Source of the DNA: Pontederia crassipes
Lineage: Eukaryota > Streptophyta > Magnoliopsida > Commelinales > Pontederiaceae
Length of the DNA: 64,000 nucleotides
Assembly (NCBI GenBank): GCA_030549335.1
Contig: CM060198.1
Span: 53,515,995-53,579,994, forward strand
Direction of reading: 5' to 3'
Shown: piece after piece, positions 34,301 to 47,792 of the stretch
Layout: every line of letters begins with the position of its first letter
How positions within the stretch are numbered: the first letter of the stretch is position 1
Program-made: the position numbers and the translations under genes
The notes under the pieces: model-generated
Databases searched by the model: none
Told to the model about the DNA's origin: nothing
The model's input: the letters and a program-made list of their open reading frames with translations, nothing else

Positions 34301-37300
34301 GCTCATATATTTCTTCATTATGACTAATGTTGCTACCTGTTTACACTGAAATTAGTGTTTTTCTTTTTTCTTTCTTGGTCAAGATCTCAGACAGCCTTTT
34401 GAACTATAGAATTCAGTTTTCTTGTATTTTCTGTGGATCACATTAAACGATGATTCGTCTAATCTCAGTTTTCTTGCAATACGTCTATCTTTCTGTAACA
34501 TGAATGAGAAAACATAAAAAATTTCAATTTTCAGGTGAAAATGTTTCATGATTTATATAACAATATTCTCAGTGTAGATGTTATCCTATTAACTTACTGG
34601 TTGCAGGTAAACAACAATTTTCTTTTGGTGGGCAATGCAAACAAGGAGATCAATGTAAAGTTACTGTCCTTATGCCTTAAGAATTTTATGTATTCCATAT
34701 GTTTATTGCCCACAAAATGTGCTTTGGCTAGACAGCTAGTACTTATTTCAGAAATATGTACGATCCAATTTGCTTTGGCTAGACAGTGTTCACTTTGTTT
34801 ATTGTTTTATGTTGTTTTGAAAATAACCATCAGGTCATGAACTTCAGCACTGGACGGGTTATCAATAAACTTCTGTTTGAAAATGAGATAACAGCTATGG
34901 ATAATGATCACACTGGTCAGCATGTGTTTGTTGGTGATATGCTGGTATGCCATTTTGATGTTTCGAAAGCAATGCCATTTGATATGTATATCCATTTACT
35001 AATATCCATAATGTCATAATTAAAATGTATGCTGTAGGGCTCTATATACACAGTTAGTGTGGATTTGCGTACAGGATTAATATCCAGGTCTCATAAGAAC
35101 AAGAGTATGAATAGTAAATCCCCTATCACAACTGTACAGTACCGTACCTTTTCTTTGGTGGCACGAGGTCCTGTGCTTCTTGCATGTGCTCAAGATGGGA
35201 ACATCTGCTTCTTCAGGTTATTCTTCCAATGTTGCCTTTGGTTCAACATATTTGTAAACTATTTACTAATACTATTTGACCATGTTTATTCTGATACGTA
35301 GTGTTGCTTTGGAGGTTCAAGGATATTTGACTCTTCTGTGCTCTCTCAAGTTAGCTCCAAGAGTGCATAGTGTCCGTGCTTCTTTCTGTCCTTTGCTTTC
35401 CCTCGAGAAAGGGGAATTCATTGGTATGTCCTAGCTATGAAAGTTTAATTTGCTTTTCCTTTTTCCTTTTTCCTTTTTTTATAAATTTGGACCTTTCAGC
35501 GTACACGGGCAGATGGATTATTTCCGTACAGAAGGGAACATATGACACTTACTTTTAGTTTATTTTGTATGAGAAATTTTTTCAATATAAACGTTTATTT
35601 TTTCAATATAAACCTGTCGAATCTCATGAACATGGATCAACGAATGAGCAGAATGGCGTCGTATGATCCATGTAGCCGACCCCACCTAGTGGGATAAGGC
35701 TTTGTTGTTGTTGTTGTTGTAAAGGAGCTGCAAAAGTCTCTGTTTGGTAGAACACTTTTTTTTAGAGGATAAAGGACGAATGACTTTTGCATTCATCCAA
35801 TTTTATTTAAAAAAGGTCACGGTAGACATAAACAATTTACAAGCATAGAAAAAGATTAAATATTTGTCCGATCCTTCATCAACTTAGCTTTTGTATAAGA
35901 TATTTTCAGTGTAACACCTTTCCCCTCTAAATAAGCTGTCATTACTTTGTGTCCATATAGACAGTATGGCAAAAAGTTCATTTCATCGTCGCCGGGGTAC
36001 ATATGCTTGAATGGAGAAATTTGGTCCGTCATGCTGAACCGATCTCCAGAAGTTGTTCATAGAAGACACGTCCATGAGCATTGGGAATCCTGCCATACCA
36101 GTCTTGATACTGGGCAATGGAAAAACAAATGGTTTTAGTCTTCCATTGCATGATTATCTAGTACACAAGTAGTACTCGCATCTCAAAAAACATCGTGTAG
36201 GAAGACAACCACACCTTAACATCCACCAAATTTTTTTTAACTTCAGTGGAATACGAAGCACCCAAATCAGGTGGCAATCCATGATCTTGAACTCTATTAA
36301 CCGAAAAGTCTCCTGCTGTCCATGTCCATGAATCTTGTCTATAGCTGTTAGGCTTCACCCCATCAAGTTTCCCCATAATTAAAAGGTCACTCGTCCACTG
36401 TTCAGAGAGATGAGAAACAAAATGTGGCATCCAAACTTCACTTTCTAGACCTCCAGACCAATAGTAAAAAACAGTTGCCTGTTTATCTTGAGCTAGAGCA
36501 TATAATCTCGGAAACATCCTTGAAAAAGGCTGATTCGAGATCCATGGATCTTCCCAAAAAACGGAAGCTCATTCCTGAACCCAAGGAAGCAACAAAAAAG
36601 GCAAGTATTCTCGGAATAACAGATGTCAGACTCCTCCAAAAATAGGCCGATCTTGGTGGGTTTATAGATCTTCGTTCTCATGATAGAGTGTGACCATAAC
36701 GAGCGTTCATTACAGAGAGCCAAACATCTTCAAGATTTGAACTGATCATTAACCTGATCAACCATTTTGCAAGAAGAGCATCATTCATATTTCGAAGAGG
36801 TCTTATTACACTAGTTACATAAAACATAACACAATTGAAAGCTATTAGTCTAAATGTTGTATGGTATTACAAGGACAACATAATCATAAGGCAGGTGCCC
36901 TTTTTTGTGAGGACATCACTTTCTACCAAAGTGTTCCTCATTTTATTTCTCTTTAGTCTTTTTTCAACCTTTTCTTCATAAGAAGACCCCTCAAGTTTTA
37001 TAGTCATTGTTTGTAACTACTCAACATTACTGGTCCAAATATTGTCATGTACGATCTACTTGCTTCCCCTTAAATGAAAATGTCAAGTTCCACTGACAAG
37101 ATTTCTGGAAAACTGACTATTTGTCTCCATGCACTAATCTGTCGTAACATTAATTGTACTTTTGGTTAGCCAGTATGACATTTCATCGTAGATTGTTGCT
37201 GTGGATTTAGCTTACCATGCCAGGTTACCATCATATTTTGTTACAATTTTTTAGATCTTTCTCTCTCTACATGCTTGTGTGTTTAATAAATCAGGAGGAA

Positions 37301-37983
37301 ATTTTTCGGGGGGGGCACATTTACAGTTTTTTCTTCCTACTTTATATGGAAGGAGTGAGATAACTTACAAAAAAGTGTCTCTTCAAATGTTTATGATAAA
37401 GTGTTAACAAATGTCGTATCAACAATCTGTGGTGGCAACCAGAAAAAAAATGTCATATCAACAATAAATGAGGCAACCTTCTTGAGTAAGGGTCTTTTAG
37501 TATAAAATATGATTCTATATTCGTTTCAGGAAAAAAATTTTCTATATGGAGCTTAGGCGGGCTCTATTTCTATGCATACTCCTCGTTAAATTACTAACTA
37601 ATATCAATAAGTTATCTTTCATATGCCATTGATTATGCTCTTATTTGTAGATATGTTTTCTTTTCCGTTTTTTTTTCTAGATAAACTACTAACCTTTTAT
37701 TTATTGATCTGAAGTATCTGGAAGCGAGGATTCAAATGTTTACTTCTATGACCTGACTCGGCCAAAGCACACTTGCGTGAATAAATTGCAGGTTCTGTCC
37801 CTTCTCGTATTCACCCTCTGGATTATCATGATGTCACTTGCTTCTTTAGCCTTAAATCACCTGTTGCAACAGGGACATGGTTCTCCAGTGATAGGAGTCT
37901 CTTGGAATCATGGGGAAAACTTACTGGCCTCCTCTGATTCAGATGGAACAGTCATCGTCTGGAAGAGAGCAAAGACAAGTTGA
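31354..37983 (+). CDS. WDR13-like WD40 repeat protein
   Basis: Twelve predicted exons: 31354-31620, 31724-31845, 32124-32259, 32418-32581, 32678-32815, 33351-33490, 34607-34654, 34834-34944, 35038-35216, 35302-35423, 37715-37791 and 37873-37983, about 515 residues. The N terminus is a Thr/Ala/Glu-rich tail, then LEWKCNGKRYAAYRNFLQRP, LLWKMLCHCNYDASVSDG and SNLSFNRRTSFGSSTGDADR. The C-terminal half is a WD40 propeller: LAYGASDGSLTICKV, YIASSSMDKTVRVWEI, FLLVGNANKEINVMNFSTGR, VFVGDMLGSIYTVSVD, LLACAQDGNICFF, GSEDSNVYFYDLTRP and LLASSDSDGTVIVWKR. The last two blocks match animal WDR13 closely (VNKLQGH, ASSD..G.VIVW.R). WDR13 is a scaffold whose plant role is not well known. Every junction is in phase except exon 2/exon 3, where the frame is off by one base. 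Intron 10 (2.3 kb) holds a SINE and a LINE remnant. Confidence 0.85.
35611..35720 (+). mobile_element. 5'-truncated Au-type SINE in a WD40-gene intron
   Basis: It contains CTGTCGAATCTCATGAACAT, GGCGTCGTATGATCCATGTA, the CCACCTAGTGGGATAAGG core and a TTG tail, with a 3-base insertion in GAATGAGCAGAATGG compared with the other copies. No clear target-site duplication was found. Just before it, the motif TTTTTTCAATATAAAC appears twice about 25 bases apart. It lies in intron 10 in the gene's orientation. Confidence 0.85.
36158..36850 (-). mobile_element. LINE remnant (reverse transcriptase C-terminal and zf-RVT region)
   Basis: Read on the minus strand, 36850 down to 36158 gives DALLAKWLIRL, then VWLSVMNARYG, then FPRLYALAQDKQATV, DSWTWTA, GDFSVN and KKNLVDVKVWLSS. 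These blocks, in this order, are what follows the reverse transcriptase domain in plant L1-type LINEs (replication of the NKALLGKWLWR / FPRLYAL / WTWTPDG.FSVKSAY pattern). Several frame changes and stops show it is dead. It is antisense to the WD40 gene, inside intron 10. It may extend left to about 35940, where nothing clear can be read. Confidence 0.65.
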
Positions 37984-39479
37984 CACTTCAATGATAATTT
38001 CTTTGGCGTCAGGGGAATAGGCATTTCCCTTATTCTTCTCCACAAGGAACAGTGAACTAAAACCAAAGAAAAATGCTGCTGGATGTTAGTCTCAGGAAAT
38101 CCTGATGCGCCTTCCTGTTGCGAAGATCATGTACCTGAAAAAGCATCAAGATTGTAACCATTAACTCTAGTCTGTACAGAGGTAGCACAAAAATCCCGCA
38201 TCCAATGGGATTTCACCCGCTACTGATTGAACATATTCTTTGTGGTTGAACAATATAAAGATTTGTGTAGATGTCCTTCTCCGTGTGTATTTTCAGGTGA
38301 CCAGTTGTTTCCTTAGCATGGTAAATAACAAATTTGTACATGCTTTTGTACTTGAAAGTTGTTGTGTAAGGTTGTACCAAGTTCGCATGCAACTCATGCC
38401 TTATTTGAGATGGATCTGGAGAATGAACTCAACCGATACAAACTTTTATTGATTGTTGTATGTTCACAAATCTAAAGCATTTTTTAGTTCTCATATTTTA
38501 CTTTGCAACAAAATGATCTCTAACTCTTTTTTCAATCATTTCAATCCCCAGTCTTTATATTGTAATAAAATTCTCTCTCAGTTTGTACTCCCGTCGACAT
38601 TAGAGTATCATATAACATCCTAATCTTCTGATATCTAATAAATAATAAAATATACAAAACAATAAAATTGACTTCACACTCGTTAAAGCGCCCTCATTTT
38701 TTCCTTATTTTATATAATGTTATACAGAAAATAATAAATTATTCGAGGTAGACATGAAACAATCACTTCACCTCTTATTATTAGTTAAAAAGAATCATTT
38801 TCGTTGGTTTATACCATTCTTTCACAAAATAAAAAGAAAATGAAGATAAAAGTTGAAGCAGAGGACCAAAGGCAAATGAAGAAAACTTGGATGAAATAAA
38901 AAACTTATTGGTCCCTAGTAGACATTAAAAAAACATAAGAATAAAGATCCCAATAGGAACTAGTTGACATCATTTCGTTATTGTACTTTAATATCTGCGT
39001 GACGGGTGCGTAATCTGATAATGACATTTTGCTGGCTCCTGTCTGAAGTGTAAAAGAAACTCACAACAGCAATAGCATACCAACACACTACATGGTTTTC
39101 AAATTGTAACCAATATGCAAATAGGCCATGTCGCCCTCTTGTTAGCTTGTACAAGTAATCACATAAAGTTCATCCATGGGTGGCACACCGCATGAAAGAC
39201 TAGGAACGAACGCCTGTTGAGGATCTTTCCCAATACTGCAGTTTTTGTGCTGCTTGTGCAGGCATGAATCTGTGTCTGCACGCCTAGAAGTTCAGCATTC
39301 AATCAGCTATCGAAGTCATATCTGCTCTCCGGACATTTAAGATCCATTGCTGTCCGAAAAATGAGCTCATCTTTCATTCAGCTAAATTTCTGCTCTGGCT
39401 TCCATTTTTCCAGTGGTTCCAAGATGAACTATGTGCATTTGTATTTTGAGGTTCCTATAACCGATGATGGATTGACTGA
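37984..39479. other. Convergent 3' flanks of the WD40 and Obg genes
   Basis: Both genes end toward this stretch, so it should hold both 3' UTRs and polyadenylation sites. No separate gene or repeat is recognisable. Confidence 0.4.
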
Positions 39480-42400
39480 TTATCTGTTTTCCACAGCCGC
39501 CTCTAAATCTCGACATTTCCTTAGGGCTGCTCTTATCTCCTTCAACATCTCATCAACTCCGATGTGCTTTCTGCAAGAAACGAAAAAAAATGAAAAATTG
39601 ATGCCATTTTTGGATAAGGAAATTTGAAGGCAATGCATTGAACTTCATTTTTGTTAGTAGCAGAACATACAAAGAAGTAAAGGGTAGGAAAAACTTACAA
39701 TACGCTTGCACCAACAACAGCTAGAGGCCGCGGATAGTCTTCAATATTCTTTTCCTTTAACTCATCCTCATTAGATGCCACAGAGCCCAGGTTGTCCTTG
39801 TTAGTGCCCACTGGTGATGATTGACTCATTTCCATGTCAGACACCTCACTACATCCAATGCTGGAGATCTCTTTCACCAAGAAAGACAGCCTTTCTTCAG
39901 CCTATGCAAAAAGCAATGAAACACAACCAATGCAGCATGTAAATATTACAAGTATAGTGAAAATATACTGGATGGAATGCCAGTATAAGTAACAAAAGAG
40001 ATATCTACATGAAATTTAGAGAACAAGGTACAAAATAAATGCACCTTTGGAAGGTCAATTTTGTTCAAGACAACAACACAAGGTCGTTGAAGGTACTCCG
40101 GGTTGTACATACGCAATTCCTGCAACAAAGTACATCCTTACAGGCACTTCTTGTCAATCAGAATCTAATAGACAGAACAATCAAGTGAAGGATCACTGAT
40201 AAACTGAACCACATGAAAATTTTGCTTCATCACTGAAAATACCATAACTTTATCATTTGACAAAGGCTGATAGGTAAATATATTGACCTGCATACTAAGT
40301 ACTGAACTAAAGTACGTGTTTGCTTGTGGTTAATCACATGTGCTAAGCCTTTGAAAAATATTTCTAGCTAGTACTGAGACTTAGTCATAGTGGCAACCAA
40401 TATGTGGATACATAAATATTGATATAATGATATCCTTAAATGAAGAGCATGCATAATGAGCCATGCTAATCATGGGTTAGCATGACATTTTGCTATGTGT
40501 ACCAACCCACAGTAAGTCTTGTGAAGACATTTAGAAAGTGATACCAGTGTGCGATAATCTATTTCAGCATGATTCACTGGCTCCTATGTCTTGTGCCAAC
40601 CAAGGACAATTAATTGAAGACAAACAATAAATCTAAAATGAAATAGAATAGATCGTCCTTAGAAAGGTAATACACACACATTGAAAGGGAAAAGGATGAC
40701 TACAGAGTGGTAGCCATCCAACCGTATTAACACTTGAAATTGAACTGTGCAAGTGTGTTTGAGAGAGCAATGAAAAGATTCAAGCTCCCCAATCTTAGAC
40801 AGGTAATAAGAATCTGCAAAAGAGAAAAAAAAGCTAAAAGTAATTATCAGTGCATCACAGACAAGCACTAGAAGAAATAAAAGTAATAGGAGAAAGACTA
40901 GATCACCTCCTTGACAGTCAGGTAATCATGCACAGGGTTCTCCGAAGCAGCATCAACCACATGAACTAGTAGTCGAGTTCTCCTTAGGTGTCTCAAGAAA
41001 TTGCGACCAAGACCCTGCAATAGAAAACATGGTATTAAGTACCAAATGCATCGACTAAAACAGTAAATAGGGCACATCTCCATGACAGTACCTTGCCTAA
41101 ATGAGCACCTTCAATTAAACCAGGTAGATCTGCTAAGGTTGCTTCAGAGGAATATCTCAGTGCCCCTAATGTAGGATCTCCATCAAGCCGACCAAGATTG
41201 GGCATCAATGTCGTGAAGGGATAGTCAGCAATATCAGGTTTTGCAAGTGTGACAGCTGACAAGAGAGTTGATTTTCCAGCATTCGGGAGTCCCTTAAGGA
41301 GTGAAACATTTGTATTTACTAACTGTATGTACCTTTTAAGGGGAACTGTAGGTACTTTTGTGAAATATGTTTAACAAGATACATATGATTAATTTCAATT
41401 GGACATGTGATTATGATAGAGTCCACAAGTATCCCACTTCTCCCACCACTAGCATCAAACCACCTTCCCACATAGTGAATGCCCACTACCCCACCTTCTG
41501 CCTAGTAAATGTCCACTAACTGCGAGCACACTATCAACACATCTCCTCTTTAGTTGCAGCACTACTAGTTAGTTTATTTCTTTATTTCTATAAATATGTG
41601 TTTAGTATGTGTTTAAGGGTATGTTTTGTTGTTAGACCTTATATTCCTGGAGGTTTGTCCACTCCATACGGACAGTTCTCTTTTAATTCCATCTTGTGTT
41701 GTTTTTATTTCTGTTCTGAAAGTTGGTGTCCTATCAGATTAATACCCAATCATTTAGCCTTCCACAAGGACAAATATAAAATACAGATAGATGCACATTA
41801 GAAAGGATCATGCGGAGTGGTACAGAGTTTCACTTACCAAAATAAGAATTACATAAAGATTACTGGCTTCTGTCTCCATTTAAGTGTCTTTGCATTCAAT
41901 TGAACAATAGAATCAGGGCCACTATAAACTTGTGTACTATAGCTAGACATAAGATCAATAAAACCCTTTGGAAAAATCTTTTGCATTGTACTTTGTGTTA
42001 ATTATATAAATTGAACGTGGGATAACATACATGAAAATTAAAGGACCCAAGTCATTTGTTTTTTTAGCAGAAACATTTGGTTTGTAATAGTGTACGATTG
42101 AGAACTGCAAGTATTCAGTATGACATACCACAAGGCCAACATCAGCAACCACTCTTAAGATTAATTCCAAGCTAACCTCCTCACCATTTTGACCAAAAAC
42201 TAAAACCTGCAAAAAGGAGTAAGAAAATATGTGATGAAACCTTATTTCCAAGAAAGGTCATACAAAAAGAATTTTATCATGCAAAGTTTTTAGGTGTCAC
42301 TGAGACTTGGCGTGATTTGTGGTAGGCGTATCATACCGAGTTGTCACACCACACAACATTATCATAGCAGAAGATGGATTTGCACAAAGAACAAATGTAA

Positions 42401-45400
42401 AATATGGAAGCCAAAACTTGTTGCAAACTGAGACAAAAATGCCTCATTGATAACTCTTCCAAGTAAACGTTGTAAACAATGTGCCAAGCACTTTCCTACT
42501 AGAGGCAGACCAGTGCATACACATCAAGTTTTTCTTTTTTGGGGGCAGAATGGTTATTTCATACTTTGAATCTGTAACATTTGGATCACCAAAGGAGAAA
42601 CTTAAGTACTTAAAAATAATATCAGGGTGCACTCTCTTAAATAAATGAAAACCTAGCAATAAAAAATCAAACCCATTGCGTTGAAACGGATGTAATGCAT
42701 GGAGATTCATAAAAGAAACAAAAAATGTTTATAGAAGTGAGAAGTTGGAGGTTACATGTATACTGAGAGAGGAGGTTTGGATGTTATAGTGAGGTCAAAC
42801 AGAGGAGAAATGGGAAAGAAACAGAAAACCAAATCCATGAGGGGAGGGAGGGAGGGAGAGAGAGAGAGAAGATCAGTCCTGTCAATAGCTTTACCCAGTT
42901 GTTCCCTAAGTGACTTTTCATTATACCTTTTGACGGGTAAATGTGGCTCTCATATCTGACAATCTACACCAGATACCAACAGAAAATAATTAAATGATAC
43001 AAGAAACTTTTGCAGAATAATATATGACATGACATGCCTACACTGCCCGAGCAATATAAGTTTCACAATGTTTACTTTCAAGAACACTCAGCACGCTAAT
43101 AGCCACCTACCTTAGATAAGTCAATAAATTGGATACAGCATGACGAAATCAACAAACATTACCTTATCACTTTTGTCTCTCATTACATTGGTCGATAGAG
43201 CCATCATTCGTTTCCTTCTATATTCTGGCATCTCTATCAAGCTAATCTACCAAAATTAAATAAATGTAATAAGATAAAGAAGGCAATACGAGGAGGAATT
43301 TGATTTTCGTAAAAAAGGAATTTTATATAAAGCTATAGCTACAACTAACAAAATGACAGACAAATCAAGTAGATTACCAATTAATTCAAAATTAAATAAA
43401 TGTGGAAATTTAATTGCATGTAGGTACAACATGGCGCATCCAGTTGTTGCAAATTAGGAAAAAGATGGCAATTAGCAATCCAGAATTTGCATGATGTGTA
43501 AAGAACTAAATGTTGTAAAACAAAGATGTAACCTGATGATAGGATGGTAGGCAGGTCTTACTAGGCCATTTTTAGTGATATTGGAAGGAATTCATGTATA
43601 CTGTCATTATATAATGCGTTCTCAGTTCTGAGAACAAGTGCAGGAAATGTATGTGTTATGACCATCCTCTAATGATATTTGGAGGGGTTGCACAGAGGCT
43701 TTAATCAATTGCAAATGAAGCCAGGATGGGGTGGTTAAGTTCACTGGTGAGTTAATATAGGTAACAACATTCACACGGACTCTGAGTGCTAACCAAGCTG
43801 TACAGGTCCAGATGGTCACCCGGCTCAGACACCACATATCTTATGTGGGATAGGTGAGGAGGATACCTAACACTTGTTCTTCACATGCAAGGTTACTGTG
43901 GAGATTTGGCAGAAGGTCACGCCACAAGGACGCTTGTCCCTCATCCACAGCGTCCCATAGGAGTTTCGATGGCGAAGTCCTGGGCAATATGGGTGTACCT
44001 CAACAACACCATCATCAGGGGAGAGAGATGCCACACTGATAACACTACGTCCACATCCATTTTTTAATTAGAGAGTGGGTGGAGTCTTTATAATCCATCT
44101 CACCACTAAAAGATTATGCCTTTTTCTATATGTGCATATCCATCTGATCTTCCTTTTATCCTTAAAATGACAACATTCATATGTTGCTCCTTTGATTTGG
44201 TTGCTCATGTTCACCTTATATATGTGCGAGAACGAATAAAGAAAATCAAAATATGGAACAGCAACTGTTGTAAAGGGAAGACGAATCTGCAGTCAAGCTA
44301 AGGTTTAATGAAAATCGAAAGTCATCAACTTTCTGTGAAGCTATAATCTAGTTATTCTGACTGCCTTGATGGTCTTTTGTGACAGGTAACAACCAAGTTG
44401 CATTAATAAATTACAAAAGGGAGCTCTATGTTATTACGGAAAGGCATGATAATATAACTCCAGTCCAAAACTGCAGCCATGGGTATCATTATCAAGGGAT
44501 CATATTCTCTTTCTAAAATGAAAATGGGGAGTTGGGGACCCTCTTCCCATGAACATATGTATTAAGAAAAAGTTGGCACCTACCCCCCCTTGTCCACCCC
44601 TTGCAACAAGAACTTCATCGCCAGGTCGCGCCAAGTCTGCAAGGAACGTTCCTCTTTTTCGTTTTATAACCGTACCTGCCATGACTAGAAAATTAAAACA
44701 CTACAGCTTAACATGTACAACTACAAGATATTTTTGCAAACTATATTGGTAACTACATCTTCTAAAGAATTTTATTTCATATATGAACTGAGCATGTCAT
44801 AGTGTATCAACCAACCAGCTTCAGCTTGAGACCTAATTCAGGTGTTAATTATCACAATTATTTGTCTGCGTGAAGAGCGACAGTCCAGCTTGATAAACTA
44901 GAAGCTTATGTTTTGTCGAAGTGTTTGTCAGATGTTTGAACTTAACCTTCAAATATTTTTTTTGAGAAGATTAACCTTCAAATATTATAACAACTTATCT
45001 CATATTAGAAATTCTATCATGTCAAAAGAAAATTTTAAAAAAATCACAAGAACCCAAAAATAGAAGAAGTTCACAAACACATTTCAGACAGAAACAGATC
45101 AGTTCCCATACAGTTCTCAACTTCCACTGTTTTCTGAATCTCTTTTTTTAATAGGAAAAGAAACACTTACCTTCTTATTTCATTTAAGAAGACCAACATT
45201 TCATTGCCCAAAAGAACAATATTTGCATGCCATCCTAGATACTATGAAGGAATCAATTTTTTTATACTGTACTAACAGAGGTGCAGTTCAACGCCAAGGC
45301 AGCAACAATTTAAAATATCCCACAATAATGCTCAAAGAAACTAGTGCTTTCTTGAAGAAAAATAAACAAACATATTCTCTTCTAATGAGGGTGCGCTAAA

Positions 45401-47004
45401 CATAAGAAGAAAGAAAAACAAATCAATCTCTAAAGTACCTAATGTTCCCCTGTTCCTTCTAGACAAATATGTAAAATAAGAGGGTCAAACATTTCAATAA
45501 ACAACACATAAAATTACCAAGATATATCCCAAATCATTCCAACCTGCTACTATATTTGGACAAGAACAACTAGCTTGCTGTGTTTAATTTGTGCTAGGTA
45601 TTGAACATTTGTACGAGTGAAGCCATGATAATAATTTATCACAAAAATTAGAGATTTATACTTGAAAGTTGGAGACATGAAGTTGCCTACATAGGCAAAT
45701 ATACAAACCTACAGGGACAGGTATCCTTAACGTTGGGGCGGCAAATCCATCATGCAACTGTGAGGTCAAGGTACCCATAGCATCAACATTTCCTCCTCGC
45801 TTTGCATTATATCGTGCTTTCTGGTGTAACTCAAGAAGCGAGTCTTTGCTCTCATCTGCATATATCACTACATCACCACCATGCCCACCCATTGGCAAGA
45901 TCAGTGAACCATCTGAATCCCTTTTGTATGAACCTTTTTTCTTCGCATTATCCTGATCATTCTTTCCTCGAGATTTTGAAGCATTCCCCTGGCTTGGCAA
46001 GCTGAGAACAGCACCATGACCTCCATCACCAGAGCGAACAACAATGACAGCCTGATCAAAATACTTATGTGGTTCTCTTATCAATGAATCAGGGTTGACT
46101 GAAGGGGGCACTTTTTTTTTGGATACCCCTACATGGTTGGCTGAAGGGGGCTCTTTCACCCTAGAAGATCTGCAGTAAACAAAGTAATACCTAAATGTTT
46201 TCCAATTGCTACCCCACCTCTCAAATCTGCAAAAAAAAGCTGGGGTTTGACACTTATTTGAATCCGCTGAAACAAGATCTTGAAATAACAAAGAGATATA
46301 AACATTATAGATATGGAAATCAGTAAAAAATAGGTAGAAAATTGGAAACTTTACAAAAATTCTTTGGATCTTAGAAACAACGAAAGGTTCCCCTGGAGCA
46401 ATAGTGTTCTCCAAATCACAAAAATAGATATACAAGCACTTAAAGAAAACTCTACACCATAATTAAGCCAGCTTAACTTCAAATGAAAAACATAATTCTG
46501 ACAAGGCCCATAGTGTTATTCAAGCTCCCTCTTTTATGCACAAATTACATCAATTCTAGTGGATGCCAAAATCATTATCTATCGATATCATCTCAGAACC
46601 TCAAAATTCAAGCTATCGACATCTACACATGTATGAACTGTAACTTCGTAGCATCTCAACTCAAATGTTCAACCACTGACTATTATATACTTATTTGCAT
46701 CACCTGAGGAACAATTAAAGCGCAACGGCAGTAATGAACTTTTCTAAAGCTGACATCTTTTTATCCTCTCAGGTACATAATTGATTCCAAATATTCAAGA
46801 TAAATTAGGAAATCAAAGTACGTCATAATGCAATTTCATTCTCAAGAACCAGCATTCGAACAATTCTGTGAATAATTAAAAAAAAATCCGGACGCAGAAG
46901 ATTAAAAGACCGACCTGTTGGTGGCATTGAAGATGAGAGAGCTGGGAAGCGTTAGGGGATGCTGAGGATTTGTCAGAGCCAAGGTTGGAGCAAGCAGTAG
47001 AGCA

Positions 47005-47009
<5 letters not shown>
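39480..47009 (-). CDS. Organellar Obg/CgtA-type GTPase
   Basis: Ten exons on the minus strand, in transcript order 47009-46915, 46226-45709, 44675-44584, 43246-43163, 42206-42129, 41292-41092, 41014-40907, 40119-40045, 39901-39699, 39570-39480, all in phase, give 514 residues. An N-terminal Leu/Ala/Ser/Thr-rich leader suggests an organelle transit peptide. The glycine-rich Obg fold follows ([48 protein letters not shown]). The G domain has G1 GLPNAGKST (290-298), switch [13 protein letters not shown]3 DLPG (344-347), and G4 NKID (411-414). G5 may be VVGAS, followed by [11 protein letters not shown]. Between G4 and G5 is a Ser/Glu/Asp-rich insert (about 45 residues) not typical of bacterial Obg. 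Obg GTPases assist large ribosomal subunit assembly, here probably in chloroplast or mitochondrion. Which of the two is not decided. Intron 3 contains a LINE remnant. Confidence 0.93.
42841..42856 (+). other. G-quadruplex-type motif in an Obg intron
   Basis: GGGGAGGGAGGGAGGG has four runs of at least three G with single-A loops, followed by (GA)n. It is on the strand opposite to the Obg transcript, in intron 4 (43162-42207), so the RNA would carry the C-rich version. Confidence 0.5.
43854..44066 (+). mobile_element. Second LINE remnant (zf-RVT region) in Obg intron 3
   Basis: On the plus strand the words EDT[20 protein letters not shown] and, after a frame change, [16 protein letters not shown] fit the zinc-finger-like region that ends plant LINE polyproteins (ET.QHLFF.C......W and WAIW..RN.RIF). 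There is a stop codon inside the first block, so it is dead. It is antisense to the Obg gene. Confidence 0.5.

Positions 47010-47036
<27 letters not shown>
47010..47036 (-). repeat. (GA)n tract directly before the Obg start codon
   Basis: On the minus strand a run of about 13 GA units ends immediately before the ATG at 47009. It would therefore form the last part of the 5' leader, if translation starts there. Confidence 0.8.
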
Positions 47037-47039
<3 letters not shown>

Positions 47040-47792
47040 TCTTTTGGATAGAGGATTTTCTTGGAGGTTTTGGAGCTTTTAACACATGCCTGCTTGTGCA
47101 AGTAACTATTTGGGCTGGGCTAAAAGAGGCCCAAAATTTATACCATTTATTTTGTTCTATTTTGTTCGTGGATCAGGCTCGTTCCCCTTCAATAAAACAA
47201 CTTCCTGGTCAAAAAAAAATTATGATAAAATATTGTAAGAAAATAAGTGTGCGTATTGCATTGTACATTAAAAAGCATTTTAATGATATATATTAAATAT
47301 TCATCTTAGATTTTTATTCTTGCATATAATATTTTTCCCATAACTAGATCTTTTGAAATTCCGCAAACGAGAAAAAAGGCTATAAAATCCAATCTATTAC
47401 CATTAACTTCTATATTTTCTGTAACCAGTACTTTTTTTTCCTTTCCTCAAACGGAACCCCAAAATCGACATCCATTCCGTTTGTCGGATACTTGGATTAG
47501 ATTCGTAATCTAATGATTTGATCAGATGCCACAAAGTTGTACGGCTTCCATTTCTTCTCCATGCACGTATGACGTAACGCGTCATGTACGTAGCGGCATC
47601 TGAGGAGGAGGGAAGAACAGAGCGGTGGGAATCCAAGACGCTCGTGCCAAAATAACTCGAGTGCATGTCGAAAAAAACACGACACCAAATAAAACGAACA
47701 CCGAATCCAACGAACTCGATCGCCGACGGCCATTTCGCTCCCTTTTTTTACTTTGTTGTTGTTGTCTCCTCGATCGAATTCGATTCGACTTC
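47037..47792. promoter_or_regulatory. Divergent upstream region of Obg and protease genes
   Basis: The Obg gene (minus) and the protease gene (plus) start 783 bases apart, so both promoters must lie here or overlap. The middle (47210-47450) is AT-rich, and the side toward the protease is GC-richer with ACGTATGACGTAACGCG near 47564-47580, which contains ACGT-core words of the type bound by bZIP factors. No firm TATA box was chosen. Confidence 0.4.
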
